This document shows positions 39,761-47,631 of a stretch of DNA of 64,000 nt, piece by piece. Below the pieces are notes generated by a model. The model was not told the origin of the DNA and made no database searches. It was given only the letters and a program-made list of their open reading frames with translations. This stretch comes from Paracoccus kondratievae (GTDB lineage Bacteria > Pseudomonadota > Alphaproteobacteria > Rhodobacterales > Rhodobacteraceae): contig NZ_CP045072.1 in the NCBI RefSeq assembly GCF_009301415.1, positions 283,501 through 347,500 of the forward strand, read 5' to 3'. How positions within the stretch are numbered: the stretch's first letter is position 1; every line of letters begins with the position of its first letter. The translations under genes and the position numbers were made by a program.

Positions 39761-40788
39761 CACACCGTCTCCGTCACCTTGCGCAGATGCGGGGGCGTGT
39801 CAGGGTCAAAGCCGCGTCGCCGGGCCAGCCCCTCGATAAAGGCATAGAAACCGGCGATGGTGACCAGGGGCGCGACCAGCGGGTGCAGGTCGGGTACCGA
39901 GGGCAGGGTGACAGCGTTGTCGGCCTCGGTTCCCGTGACAAACACATCTGCGCCCTGTGCCGCCAGACGCTCGGCGGTGGCCCTGAGCTGGGGCAGCGCG
40001 GCGTCCTCGACCCCCAGCGCCAGCACCGGAAAGCCGGATCGGACGATGGCGGCGGGGCCGTGCAGCACCTCTGCGGCGGAATAGGCCTCGGCGTGGATGC
40101 CCGAGGTTTCCTTGAATTTCAGTGCTGCCTCGCAGGCGATGGCAAAGCTGGGGCCACGCCCCAGCACAAAGGCCGAGTTCGCCCGCGCAAGACGTGCCGA
40201 AAGCGGCGACCAGTCCAGCGTGATGGCCTTGCCAAAGGCCTCGGGCAAGGCGGCGACGGCGTCCTTGAGTGCGCTGTCTTCGCGCCATTCGGCCAGCAGC
40301 GACAGGCCCGCGAGCACTGAGCAGACAAAGGTCTTGGTGGCGGCGACGCTTTTTTCCTCACCCGCCTGCAGGGGCAGGCAATGGGCCGAGACCTGCGCCA
40401 TCGGGCTGTCTTCGACGTTGGTGATGGCGATCGACAGTGCGCCGCCCTGACCCGAGGCGCGCATCATTTCGACCCCGTCCGGGCTGCGACCGGATTGTGA
40501 GATGCCGATACAGGCCGCTTTGCCCAGCCGCAGGGGCCGGCGATAGATCGACGCGATGGACGGGCCGACCGAGGCGACCGGCACCCCGGCCTCAAGCTCG
40601 ATGGCGTATTTCAGATAGGTCGCGGCATGGTCCGACGAGCCGCGTGCCACGGTGACCAGCAGGTCGGGGTCCTTGCGGCGCAGGGCATTGGCAGCGTCCA
40701 TGACCGCATCGCGCGAACGATCAAGGAAACGGGCGGTGGCCTCGGGGATCTCGGCCACTTCGCGCGCCATATGTGTCTGGCTCATCAC
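39760..40788 (-). CDS. SIS-domain glucosamine-6-phosphate deaminase (NagB-II type)
   Basis: 342-residue protein with two SIS sugar-isomerase domains, like the isomerase half of GlmS but without the glutaminase domain. Such proteins (NagB-II, AgaS-like) usually deaminate glucosamine 6-phosphate to fructose 6-phosphate. Features are VARGSSDHAATYLKYAIE, GISQSGRSPDGVEMMRA and NVEDSPMAQVSAHCLPLQAGEEKSVAATKTFVCSV in the first domain, and LGRGPSFAIACEAALKFKETSGIHAEAYSAAEVLHGP in the second. No classical nagB is present nearby, so this gene probably fills that step after NagA. It overlaps gntR by four bases. Confidence 0.87.
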   Translation of the reverse strand: MMSQTHMAREVAEIPEATARFLDRSRDAVMDAANALRRKDPDLLVTVARGSSDHAATYLKYAIELEAGVPVASVGPSIASIYRRPLRLGKAACIGISQSGRSPDGVEMMRASGQGGALSIAITNVEDSPMAQVSAHCLPLQAGEEKSVAATKTFVCSVLAGLSLLAEWREDSALKDAVAALPEAFGKAITLDWSPLSARLARANSAFVLGRGPSFAIACEAALKFKETSGIHAEAYSAAEVLHGPAAIVRSGFPVLALGVEDAALPQLRATAERLAAQGADVFVTGTEADNAVTLPSVPDLHPLVAPLVTIAGFYAFIEGLARRRGFDPDTPPHLRKVTETV

Positions 40789-41555
40789 GGGTTCCTTTCG
40801 CCTTCAGGGGCAAGTTTCAGTTCCACGGCAAAGTCATAGGCATCGCCGCGATAGAGCGAGCGGGTAAACTCGACCACCTTGCCCGAGGGCAGGTACGAGA
40901 TACGTTCGATCCTTAGCCCGGCCACACCGGGGCTGACGCCCAGCAGATCGGCGTCCTTGGCGTTCAGATTGGCGGCCGAGATCCGCTGCACCGCCCGCAC
41001 CGGCCGCAACCCGCGCGATTGCAGCACCGCGTATAGTGAATCGGTGACGCAATCGGGATCGGGCAGGATATCCTGGGGCAGCGAGGCGCGCTCAATGGCA
41101 AGCGGCACCCCGTCCGAGCTGCGTACCCGTTCCAGCCGGGCCACATGCGCGCCGACGCCCAGCCCCAGCGCCATCACCTCTTCGGGGGCGGGGGTGAACA
41201 ATCCGCGCGCGATCCAGCGGCTTTCGACATTGCGGCCGCGCCGGGCCATGTCCTCGGTGAACGAGGTCAAAAGCGACAGCGCCTGTTCCAGCTTTTCGAC
41301 CTTGGGCGCAACAAAGGTGCCCGAGCCGCGCTTTTGAATCACCTGCCCCGAGGCGACCAGCTCGGCCACCCCTTTGCGCACGGTGACGCGCGACAGGCCG
41401 GTCATCGTTGCCAGCTCTCGCTCGGACGGCAGGCTGTCGCCCGGTTGCAGCCGCCCCGAGGCGATGGCATCGGCGATCAACCGGTGCAGTTGCAGATACA
41501 GCGGCCCGCCGCCGGTTTCCTCAAAGGCCTCGGCGGTGAAAAGCTCTCCCATCAC
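40785..41555 (-). CDS. GntR/HutC-family regulator of the amino-sugar genes
   Basis: 256-residue repressor-type protein. The N-terminal winged helix-turn-helix (about residues 25-90) shows LQPGDSLPSERELATMTGLSRVTVRKGVAELVASG and the QKRGSGTFVAP wing. The C-terminal UTRA domain (about 105-245) binds the effector, probably an amino-sugar phosphate as in NagR and DasR. It overlaps both the kinase upstream and the SIS gene downstream by four bases. The two matching boxes between the kinase and murQ are its likely operators. Confidence 0.9.
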   Translation of the reverse strand: MMGELFTAEAFEETGGGPLYLQLHRLIADAIASGRLQPGDSLPSERELATMTGLSRVTVRKGVAELVASGQVIQKRGSGTFVAPKVEKLEQALSLLTSFTEDMARRGRNVESRWIARGLFTPAPEEVMALGLGVGAHVARLERVRSSDGVPLAIERASLPQDILPDPDCVTDSLYAVLQSRGLRPVRAVQRISAANLNAKDADLLGVSPGVAGLRIERISYLPSGKVVEFTRSLYRGDAYDFAVELKLAPEGERNP

Positions 41556-42385
41556 ACCTCCTGCCGGGCAAGATGCAGTGCCCCGTCAAGGCCCGAGCCC
41601 TTGGGCGCGCGGATTGGCCACAGCCCCTGCAGCCGGTGGGCGTAATGCGCGCCAAGGCCGCCCAGAAATACCACCGGCAGGTCGCGGCCCGCCTGAAGGG
41701 TGTCGATCATGGCGCGGATCTCGGCCACGGCGCTGCCAAAAAGACGCTCGGCCGCCGGATCACCCCCGGCGACGATGCGCGGCGCGAAGATCGCGAACTC
41801 GGCCGGTCGTGCCCTGAGGCCAAATGAAATCACGCCCTCGATTCCGCCCAGCTCGTCCAGCACCGCCTGCAAAAGCGGGCTCATGGGCACGAAACCGTCT
41901 TCGGCGCGCAGGGCCTCGGATAACAGTGCCCGGCCCAGAACCGCGCCGCTGCCCTCATCGCCCAAAAGAAAGCCGCGTCCGCCGTATTGCCGCATCTCGC
42001 CACCGGTCTGGACAGCAAAGACCGAGCCGGTGCCCATGGCGGCGACGATCCCGTCATCGGCACCCAGCGCGCCGGTCGCTGCGGTGACGGCGTCGGTAAC
42101 GATGCGCGTGCGGCGAAAGGGCAGCATGGATTGCAGGCTGAGCGCGGCGGCGGTGACATTCGCGCCTGCAAGGCCCAGCACCGCAGTCAGCTCATCCACA
42201 TGGCCGCGCCCGGCCTGTTCCAGCGCCGCGCGGGCGGCGGCGAGGATATTGGCGCAGGCTGTCTTTACATCGGTCGAGATATTGGCAGGCCCCGATGCGC
42301 CCTCGCCGATAATCCGGCCCGAGCCGTCTGCAATAGCGGCGCGGCAGCCGGTTCCTCCCCCGTCAATGCCCAGAAAATATGACAT
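41552..42385 (-). CDS. BadF/BcrA-type amino-sugar kinase (GlcNAc/MurNAc kinase)
   Basis: 277-residue kinase of the BadF/BadG/BcrA/BcrD ATPase family, which includes N-acetylglucosamine kinase and the dual GlcNAc/MurNAc kinase MurK. The ATP-binding fold begins FLGIDGGGTGCRAAI (phosphate-1 motif). GLAGANVTAAALSLQSMLPF and IVAAMGTGSVFAVQ carry the phosphate-2 motif, and GDEGSGAVLGRALL is typical of the family. The ATG at 42385 gives the conserved MSYFLGIDGGGT start. Since murQ is divergent from it and shares the control region, phosphorylation of MurNAc as well as GlcNAc is likely, by inference. Confidence 0.86.
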   Translation of the reverse strand: MSYFLGIDGGGTGCRAAIADGSGRIIGEGASGPANISTDVKTACANILAAARAALEQAGRGHVDELTAVLGLAGANVTAAALSLQSMLPFRRTRIVTDAVTAATGALGADDGIVAAMGTGSVFAVQTGGEMRQYGGRGFLLGDEGSGAVLGRALLSEALRAEDGFVPMSPLLQAVLDELGGIEGVISFGLRARPAEFAIFAPRIVAGGDPAAERLFGSAVAEIRAMIDTLQAGRDLPVVFLGGLGAHYAHRLQGLWPIRAPKGSGLDGALHLARQEV

Positions 42386-42408
42386 GGCGACTCCCTTTGA
42401 ACGGATGA

Positions 42409-42424
42409 TACCAAAGCAATACCA
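42409..42424. promoter_or_regulatory. Putative operator 1 (TACCA direct repeat) before the kinase operon
   Basis: TACCAAAGCAATACCA consists of two TACCA units one helical turn apart. It lies 24 bases before the kinase start. A near-copy in the opposite orientation lies at 42499-42514. Likely bound by the GntR protein encoded in the operon. Confidence 0.6.
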
Positions 42425-42498
42425 AAAGGGAAGGGTAAATTTCAAAACCACTGGGAAACGTCAATTTCTGATATCTTATGCAGATGAGTCTTTACAAG

Positions 42499-42514
42499 TG
42501 GTATTGTTTTGGCA
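42499..42514. promoter_or_regulatory. Putative operator 2 (TACCA direct repeat) before murQ
   Basis: TGGTATTGTTTTGGCA; its reverse complement TGCCAAAACAATACCA matches operator 1 at 14 of 16 positions. It ends 25 bases before the murQ start, mirroring the distance of operator 1 from the kinase start. Confidence 0.6.
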
Positions 42515-42539
42515 TTATCGGTGAAACAGGGGGAATCAC

Positions 42540-43418
42540 ATGACCGCATCTGGCACCGAGGCAAGGCATCCGGCATCCGCAGGGCTTCACGCCCGTACGG
42601 GCGACGAGGTGCTGCGCATCCTGCTTGACGCGCAGGTGGCGGCGCTTGGTGCGCTGCGGCCTGCGTTGCCGGCCATCGAACGCGCGGCCGACGCTGCTGC
42701 CGGGGCGCTGCGCCAGGGCGGCAAGCTTGGCTATGCCGGGGCGGGTTCCTCGGGGCTGATGGCACTGGCCGATTGTCTTGAGCTTGCCGGCACTTTCGGC
42801 ATCGCGCCCGAACGGACGCCGATGATGTTTGCCGGGGGCGCCGGGGCGCTTTTGCATCTGACCGGCAGTGTCGAGGATGATCCGGAACTGGCGCTTGCCG
42901 ATCTGGACCGTTCAGGGCTGGGCAGGGGGGACGTGCTGCTGTGCCTTTCGGCCTCGGGGCGCACACCCTATGCGCTGGCGATCTGCACGGCGGCACAGGA
43001 ACGCGGCGTGACCGTCGTCGGCCTGACCAATGTGGCGGATTCGGCGCTGCTCAGGATCGCAGATATTCCGGTCCTGATCGAGACCGGGGCAGAGGTTGTC
43101 TCGGGCTCGACCCGGATGGGGGCGGCAACAGCGCAAAAGGTGGCGCTGAACATGCTGTCGGTCCTGGTGGCGATCCGGCTGGGCCATGTTCATGACGGCT
43201 ATATGGTCAATGTGGTTGCCGACAACATCAAGCTGGTCGATCGCGCAGCCCGCATCGTCGCCGCAGTGGCGGGGGTCGGGCGCGACGTGGCCGAAGAGGC
43301 TTTGTCGCGGACGGGTGGCGTGGTCAAACCCGCGATTCTGGTCGCGCGCGGCGCAACGCCCGAAGAGGCTGAGGCGCAGCTGACCGAAAATGGGGGCCTG
43401 CTGGCCCCTCTGATCTGA
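42540..43418 (+). CDS. murQ: N-acetylmuramic acid 6-phosphate etherase
   Basis: 292-residue SIS-domain lyase that splits the lactyl ether of MurNAc 6-phosphate, giving GlcNAc 6-phosphate and D-lactate. Motifs are GYAGAGSSGLMALADCLELAGTFG, DLDRSGLGRGDVLLCLSASGRTPYALA, and SGSTRMGAATAQKVALNMLSV. The C-terminal small helical domain has MVNVVADNIKLVDRAARIVAAVAG. The ATG at 42540 follows AGGGGGA. It faces the kinase/nag operon across the two-operator region and heads the ABC-transporter genes. Its product feeds directly into NagA. Confidence 0.95.
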   Translation: MTASGTEARHPASAGLHARTGDEVLRILLDAQVAALGALRPALPAIERAADAAAGALRQGGKLGYAGAGSSGLMALADCLELAGTFGIAPERTPMMFAGGAGALLHLTGSVEDDPELALADLDRSGLGRGDVLLCLSASGRTPYALAICTAAQERGVTVVGLTNVADSALLRIADIPVLIETGAEVVSGSTRMGAATAQKVALNMLSVLVAIRLGHVHDGYMVNVVADNIKLVDRAARIVAAVAGVGRDVAEEALSRTGGVVKPAILVARGATPEEAEAQLTENGGLLAPLI

Positions 43419-43466
43419 TTTCAACCAGAGGGTCCGTGAGAGACCCGATGCCGAAGGGAGAAGACC

Positions 43467-44726
43467 ATGACCAAGACCATCCGCCTGGCGCTGCTGGCCA
43501 GCACGATGCTGGGCACCGCCGCCTGGGCCGAGGACGTGACGCTGACCGTCGAAAGCTGGCGCAACGATGACCTTGCCATCTGGAAGGACAAGATCATCCC
43601 GGCTTTCGAAGCGGCGAACCCCGGCATCAAGATCAATTTCGCCCCCTCGGCCCCGCCGGAATATAACGCGGTGCTGAACTCCAAACTGGATGCTGGTTCG
43701 GCGGGCGACCTGATCACCTGCCGGCCCTTCGACGCCTCGCTCGAGCTCTTTAAAAAGGGCAAGCTGGCGGATCTGACCGATCTGGCGGCGATGGCCAATT
43801 TCTCGGATGTGGCGAAATCTGCCTGGCAGACCGACGATGGCAAGCAGACCTTCTGTGTGCCCATGGCCTCGGTGATCCACGGCTTTATCTATAACAAGAA
43901 CGCCTTTGCCGAGCTGGGGCTTGAGCCGCCGAAAACCGAGGCAGAGTTCTTTGCCCTGCTCGACAAGATCAAAGAGGACGGGACCTATATTCCGATGGCG
44001 ATGGGCACCACCGACCAGTGGGAAGCCGCGACCATGGGCTATCAGAATATCGGCCCGAACTACTGGAAGGGCGAAGAAGGCCGCAAGGCGCTGCTTGCCG
44101 GGACGCAAAAGCTGACCGATGAGGCCTGGGTCGCCCCCTTCCGTCAACTTGCGAAATGGAAAGATTATCTGGGCGATGGTTTCGAGGCCCAGACCTATCC
44201 CGACAGCCAGAACCTGTTCACGCTGGGCCGTGCCGCGATCTATCCCGCCGGCTCGTGGGAGATCGGGGTCTTCGGCCCGCAGATCGGCGGTGCGTTCGAG
44301 ATGGGCGCTTTCCCGCCTCCGGTCCCGGCCGAGGGGGACAAGTGCTATATCAGCGACCACACTGATATCGGTCTGGGCCTGAATGCTGCGACCAAGCATC
44401 CCGAAGAGGCCAGGAAATTCCTGGAATGGGTCGGCTCGCCGGAGTTCGCAGAGCTTTATGCCAACGCGCTGCCGGGCTTTTTCTCGCTGAACTCGACGCC
44501 GGTCGAGATGCAGGACCCGCTGGCCAAGGAATTCGTGTCCTGGCGTCAGAATTGCGAACCGACGATCCGCTCGACCTATCAGATCCTGTCGCGCGGCACG
44601 CCGAACCTGGAAAATGAGACCTGGACCGCCTCGGCCAATGTCATCACCGGTGCCGAGACGCCCGAGGCTGCTGCCGAGCGGCTGCAAAAGGGCCTCGCCT
44701 CGTGGTATGAACCGCAGCAGAAGTAA
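43467..44726 (+). CDS. ABC transporter sugar-binding protein
   Basis: 419-residue periplasmic solute-binding protein of family 1 (MalE/UgpB type). The signal peptide MTKTIRLALLASTMLGTAAWA is cleaved before EDVTLTVESW. No lipobox is seen. The ligand-binding core includes FEAANPGIKINFAPSAPPEYNAVLNSKL, VPMASVIHGFIYNKNAFAELGL and the hinge region GRAAIYPAGSWEIGVFGPQIGG. Genomic context points to MurNAc, GlcNAc or chitobiose-type ligands rather than maltose. It starts 48 bases after murQ behind a GAAGGGAGAAG ribosome-binding site and is followed by stem-loops before the permease genes. Confidence 0.9.
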   Translation: MTKTIRLALLASTMLGTAAWAEDVTLTVESWRNDDLAIWKDKIIPAFEAANPGIKINFAPSAPPEYNAVLNSKLDAGSAGDLITCRPFDASLELFKKGKLADLTDLAAMANFSDVAKSAWQTDDGKQTFCVPMASVIHGFIYNKNAFAELGLEPPKTEAEFFALLDKIKEDGTYIPMAMGTTDQWEAATMGYQNIGPNYWKGEEGRKALLAGTQKLTDEAWVAPFRQLAKWKDYLGDGFEAQTYPDSQNLFTLGRAAIYPAGSWEIGVFGPQIGGAFEMGAFPPPVPAEGDKCYISDHTDIGLGLNAATKHPEEARKFLEWVGSPEFAELYANALPGFFSLNSTPVEMQDPLAKEFVSWRQNCEPTIRSTYQILSRGTPNLENETWTASANVITGAETPEAAAERLQKGLASWYEPQQK

Positions 44727-44762
44727 CCGTCTGCCGGGTCCGGGGGACCGACGCGATAATCG

Positions 44763-44806
44763 GCCGGGCTGTCTGGCCCGGCACAAGGCGGGGGGGCGAA
44801 ACCCCC
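44763..44806 (+). promoter_or_regulatory. Two stem-loops between binding-protein and permease genes
   Basis: The first is GCCGGGC-TGTCTG-GCCCGGC (44763-44782), the second GGGGG-CGAAA-CCCCC (44792-44806). Neither is followed by a T run. In ABC-importer operons such structures often stabilise the upstream message or reduce read-through, giving more binding protein than permease. Confidence 0.55.
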
Positions 44807-44846
44807 TGCACCCCCAAGGGTAGTTTCAACCGAGAAGGAGGGCGTC

Positions 44847-45764
44847 ATGGCGCAGCGGAAAGCGTTTCGCTGGCATATCATGGTGTTTCTTGCACCTGCG
44901 GTGCTGGTCTATACCGCGATCATGATCGTTCCGCTGTTCGGGACGCTGAACCTGTCGCTGTTCAACACGACAGAAGAGGGGCGCGTCTTTGTCGGCCTGA
45001 AGAACTTTGCGACGCTGTTTGGCGATCCGCGCTGGTCTGAACGCTTTTGGAACGCCCTTGGCAACAACGCCTGGTTCTTTCTTGTCCATATGCTGGTCCA
45101 GAACCCGGTCGGGGTGGCGCTGGCGGCGCTGCTGTCCTCACCCCGGTTGCGCGGGGCCGCCTTTTACCGCACCGCGATCTTTATTCCGACCATTCTGTCG
45201 TTCGTCATCGTCGGCTTTGTGTGGAAACTGATCCTGTCGCCGATCTGGGGCATCGCCCCCGGCATGCTGGATGCCGTCGGGCTGAAGGGGCTGTTTGCGC
45301 CCTGGCTTGGCCGCGAAGGCTCGGCGCTGACGACGCTGGCGCTGATCTCGGTCTGGCAGTTCGTCGGCATTCCCATGATGCTGATCTATGCGGCGCTGCT
45401 GTCGATCCCCGACGAGGTGATCGAGGCGGCCGAGATGGACGGCGTCACCGGCTGGTCGCAGTTCTGGAAAATCAAGCTGCCGCTGATCCTGCCCTCGATC
45501 GGTATCATTTCGATCCTGACCTTTGTCGGCAACTTCAACGCTTTTGACCTGATCTATGTGACGCAGGGCGCACTGGCGGGGCCGAATTTCTCGACCGATA
45601 TCCTTGGAACCTTCCTTTATCGGACGTTCTTTGGCTTCCAGCTCCAAATCGGCGACCCGCATATGGGCGCGACAATCGCCACCGCCATGTTCGGGATCAT
45701 CCTGCTGGGCGTCAGCCTGTATCTCTTCACCGTCCACCGTCGGCTGCGCCGCTATCAGTTCTGA
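44847..45764 (+). CDS. ABC transporter permease 1 (MalF/UgpA type)
   Basis: 305-residue inner-membrane subunit with six predicted helices, the first being FRWHIMVFLAPAVLVYTAIMIVPLFGTL. The cytoplasmic EAA loop that contacts the ATPase is EVIEAAEMDGVTGWSQFWKIKLPLILPSI, with the conserved EAAxxDG core. The C-terminal helix IATAMFGIILLGVSLYLFTV completes the fold. It is preceded by a GAGAAGGAGG ribosome-binding site and followed nine bases later by the second permease. Confidence 0.93.
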   Translation: MAQRKAFRWHIMVFLAPAVLVYTAIMIVPLFGTLNLSLFNTTEEGRVFVGLKNFATLFGDPRWSERFWNALGNNAWFFLVHMLVQNPVGVALAALLSSPRLRGAAFYRTAIFIPTILSFVIVGFVWKLILSPIWGIAPGMLDAVGLKGLFAPWLGREGSALTTLALISVWQFVGIPMMLIYAALLSIPDEVIEAAEMDGVTGWSQFWKIKLPLILPSIGIISILTFVGNFNAFDLIYVTQGALAGPNFSTDILGTFLYRTFFGFQLQIGDPHMGATIATAMFGIILLGVSLYLFTVHRRLRRYQF

Positions 45765-45773
45765 GGGGAAAGC

Positions 45774-46613
45774 ATGAGCCAGGCCCGCAACTCAACTGCC
45801 CGCAGCCTTGCCGCACATGCGGTGCTGATCCTCTATACGGCGATCGCGCTGTTCCCGGTCTTTGTCGTGGTCGTGAACAGTTTCAAGAACCGGCGCGCGA
45901 TCTTTGCCGATCCGCTGGCGGTGCCGACAGCCGACACATTCGACCTGATCGGTTATCGTACGGTGCTGGCGCAGGGGGATTTCTTTCTCTACTTCCAGAA
46001 CTCGCTGATCGTGACGGTGGCAAGCCTGTTCTTTGTCCTGCTGTTCGGCGCCATGGCAGCCTTTGCGCTGTCGGAATACCGTTTTCGCGGCAATACGCTG
46101 ACGGGACTTTACCTTGCGCTTGGGATCATGATCCCGATCCGGCTGGGAACGGTCGCCATCCTGCAAATGATGGTGGCATCCGGGCTGGTCAATACGCTGA
46201 CTGCCCTGGTGCTGGTCTATACCGCGCAAGGGCTGCCCCTAGCCGTATTCATCCTGTCCGAATTCATGCGCGGCGTTTCGGATGATCTCAAGAACGCCGG
46301 ACGTATCGACGGTCTGTCGGAATACACGATCTTTTTCCGGCTGGTCCTGCCGCTGGTCCGGCCCGCCATGGCGACCGTCGCCGTCTTTACCATGATCCCG
46401 ATCTGGAATGACCTGTGGTTCCCGCTGATCCTTGCCCCAAGCGAGGCGACCAAGACCATCACGCTGGGCAGCCAGGTCTTTATCGGCCAGTTCGTCACAA
46501 ACTGGAATGCGGTGCTGGCGGCGCTAAGCCTCGCGATCCTGCCGGTGCTGGTGCTTTACCTCATCTTCTCGCGCCAGCTGATCCGCGGCATCACCGCCGG
46601 CGCCGTCAAATGA
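45774..46613 (+). CDS. ABC transporter permease 2 (MalG/UgpE type)
   Basis: 279-residue partner permease with six predicted helices. The N-terminal helix AVLILYTAIALFPVFVVVVNSFKN is followed by an extracytoplasmic loop. A central GNTLTGLYLALGIMIPIRLGTVAILQMMV helix and the EAA-type loop LKNAGRIDGLSEYTIFFRLVLPLVRPA with the conserved DG come next. Together with the first permease it forms the heterodimeric channel of the amino-sugar importer. It begins nine bases after the first permease stop. Confidence 0.93.
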   Translation: MSQARNSTARSLAAHAVLILYTAIALFPVFVVVVNSFKNRRAIFADPLAVPTADTFDLIGYRTVLAQGDFFLYFQNSLIVTVASLFFVLLFGAMAAFALSEYRFRGNTLTGLYLALGIMIPIRLGTVAILQMMVASGLVNTLTALVLVYTAQGLPLAVFILSEFMRGVSDDLKNAGRIDGLSEYTIFFRLVLPLVRPAMATVAVFTMIPIWNDLWFPLILAPSEATKTITLGSQVFIGQFVTNWNAVLAALSLAILPVLVLYLIFSRQLIRGITAGAVK

Positions 46614-46638
46614 TCCGTCCCGCAGTAAGGAGACCCTG

Positions 46639-47631
46639 ATGGGAGCCCTGACCCTTAGCCAAGTTACCAAGTCCTTCGGCGCCACCCAGGTCATCAGGGG
46701 CGTGGACCTCAATGTCGAGAATGGCGAGTTCTGCGTCTTTGTCGGTCCCTCGGGCTGCGGCAAGTCCACGCTCTTGCGCATGATCGCGGGGCTTGAGGAT
46801 GTGACCTCGGGCGATGTCACCATCCATGGCGCGCGCGTCAACGATCTGGCCCCGGCCAGGCGCGAAATCGCGATGGTGTTCCAAAGCTATGCGCTTTACC
46901 CGCATCTGACCGTGCGCGACAACATGGGGCTGGCGCTGAAACAGGCCGGTACCCCGCGGGTCCAGATCGAACAGGCGACCGAGAAAGCGGCCGAGATGCT
47001 GGACCTTTCGCATCTGCTTGAGCGCCGCCCGGCCGAGCTTTCTGGCGGTCAGCGCCAGCGCGTCGCCATCGGCCGCGCCATCGTGCGGCGGCCCAAGCTG
47101 TTTCTCTTTGACGAGCCGCTGTCGAACCTTGATGCGGCGCTGCGCGTGCAGACCCGGATCGAGATTGCGCGCCTGCATCGCGAACTGGGCGCGACGATGA
47201 TCTATGTCACCCATGACCAGGTCGAGGCGATGACGCTGGCCGACAAGATCGTCGTTCTGCGCGGTGGCGTGGTCGAGCAGGTGGGCCGTCCGATGGATCT
47301 TTACAACGATCCCGACAACACCTTCGTCGCCGGGTTCATCGGCAGCCCGCAGATGAACTTTCTCAAGGCTGGCAAGCTGGGGCTGCGCTCGGACACGCTG
47401 GGCATCCGCCCCGAACATCTTGAGCCGGGCAGCGGCCAGATCAGCGGCCGCGTCAGCCATGTCGAGAAGCTGGGCGGCGAGACGCTGGTCTATGTCGCCA
47501 CCGAAGATCATGGCTTGCTGACCGTGCGCCAGTTCGGCGAACAGGATTATGCCGTGGATGAAGAGGTGGGGCTAAGCTTTGATCCGAACCGTGCCTTCCA
47601 CTTTGACGCAGAAGGCAAGCGCCTGCGCTAG
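46639..47631 (+). CDS. ABC transporter ATP-binding protein (MalK/UgpC type)
   Basis: 330-residue nucleotide-binding subunit. Walker A is GPSGCGKSTLLRM, the Q-loop is in MVFQSYALYPHLTVRDN, the signature is LSGGQRQRVAIGRAI, Walker B is LFLFDEPLSNLD, and the H-loop is YVTHDQVEAMTLAD. Residues about 235-330 form the MalK-type regulatory OB domain. It completes a four-gene importer with the binding protein and two permeases. Its stop overlaps by four bases the stop of the convergent metal transporter. Confidence 0.95.
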   Translation: MGALTLSQVTKSFGATQVIRGVDLNVENGEFCVFVGPSGCGKSTLLRMIAGLEDVTSGDVTIHGARVNDLAPARREIAMVFQSYALYPHLTVRDNMGLALKQAGTPRVQIEQATEKAAEMLDLSHLLERRPAELSGGQRQRVAIGRAIVRRPKLFLFDEPLSNLDAALRVQTRIEIARLHRELGATMIYVTHDQVEAMTLADKIVVLRGGVVEQVGRPMDLYNDPDNTFVAGFIGSPQMNFLKAGKLGLRSDTLGIRPEHLEPGSGQISGRVSHVEKLGGETLVYVATEDHGLLTVRQFGEQDYAVDEEVGLSFDPNRAFHFDAEGKRLR

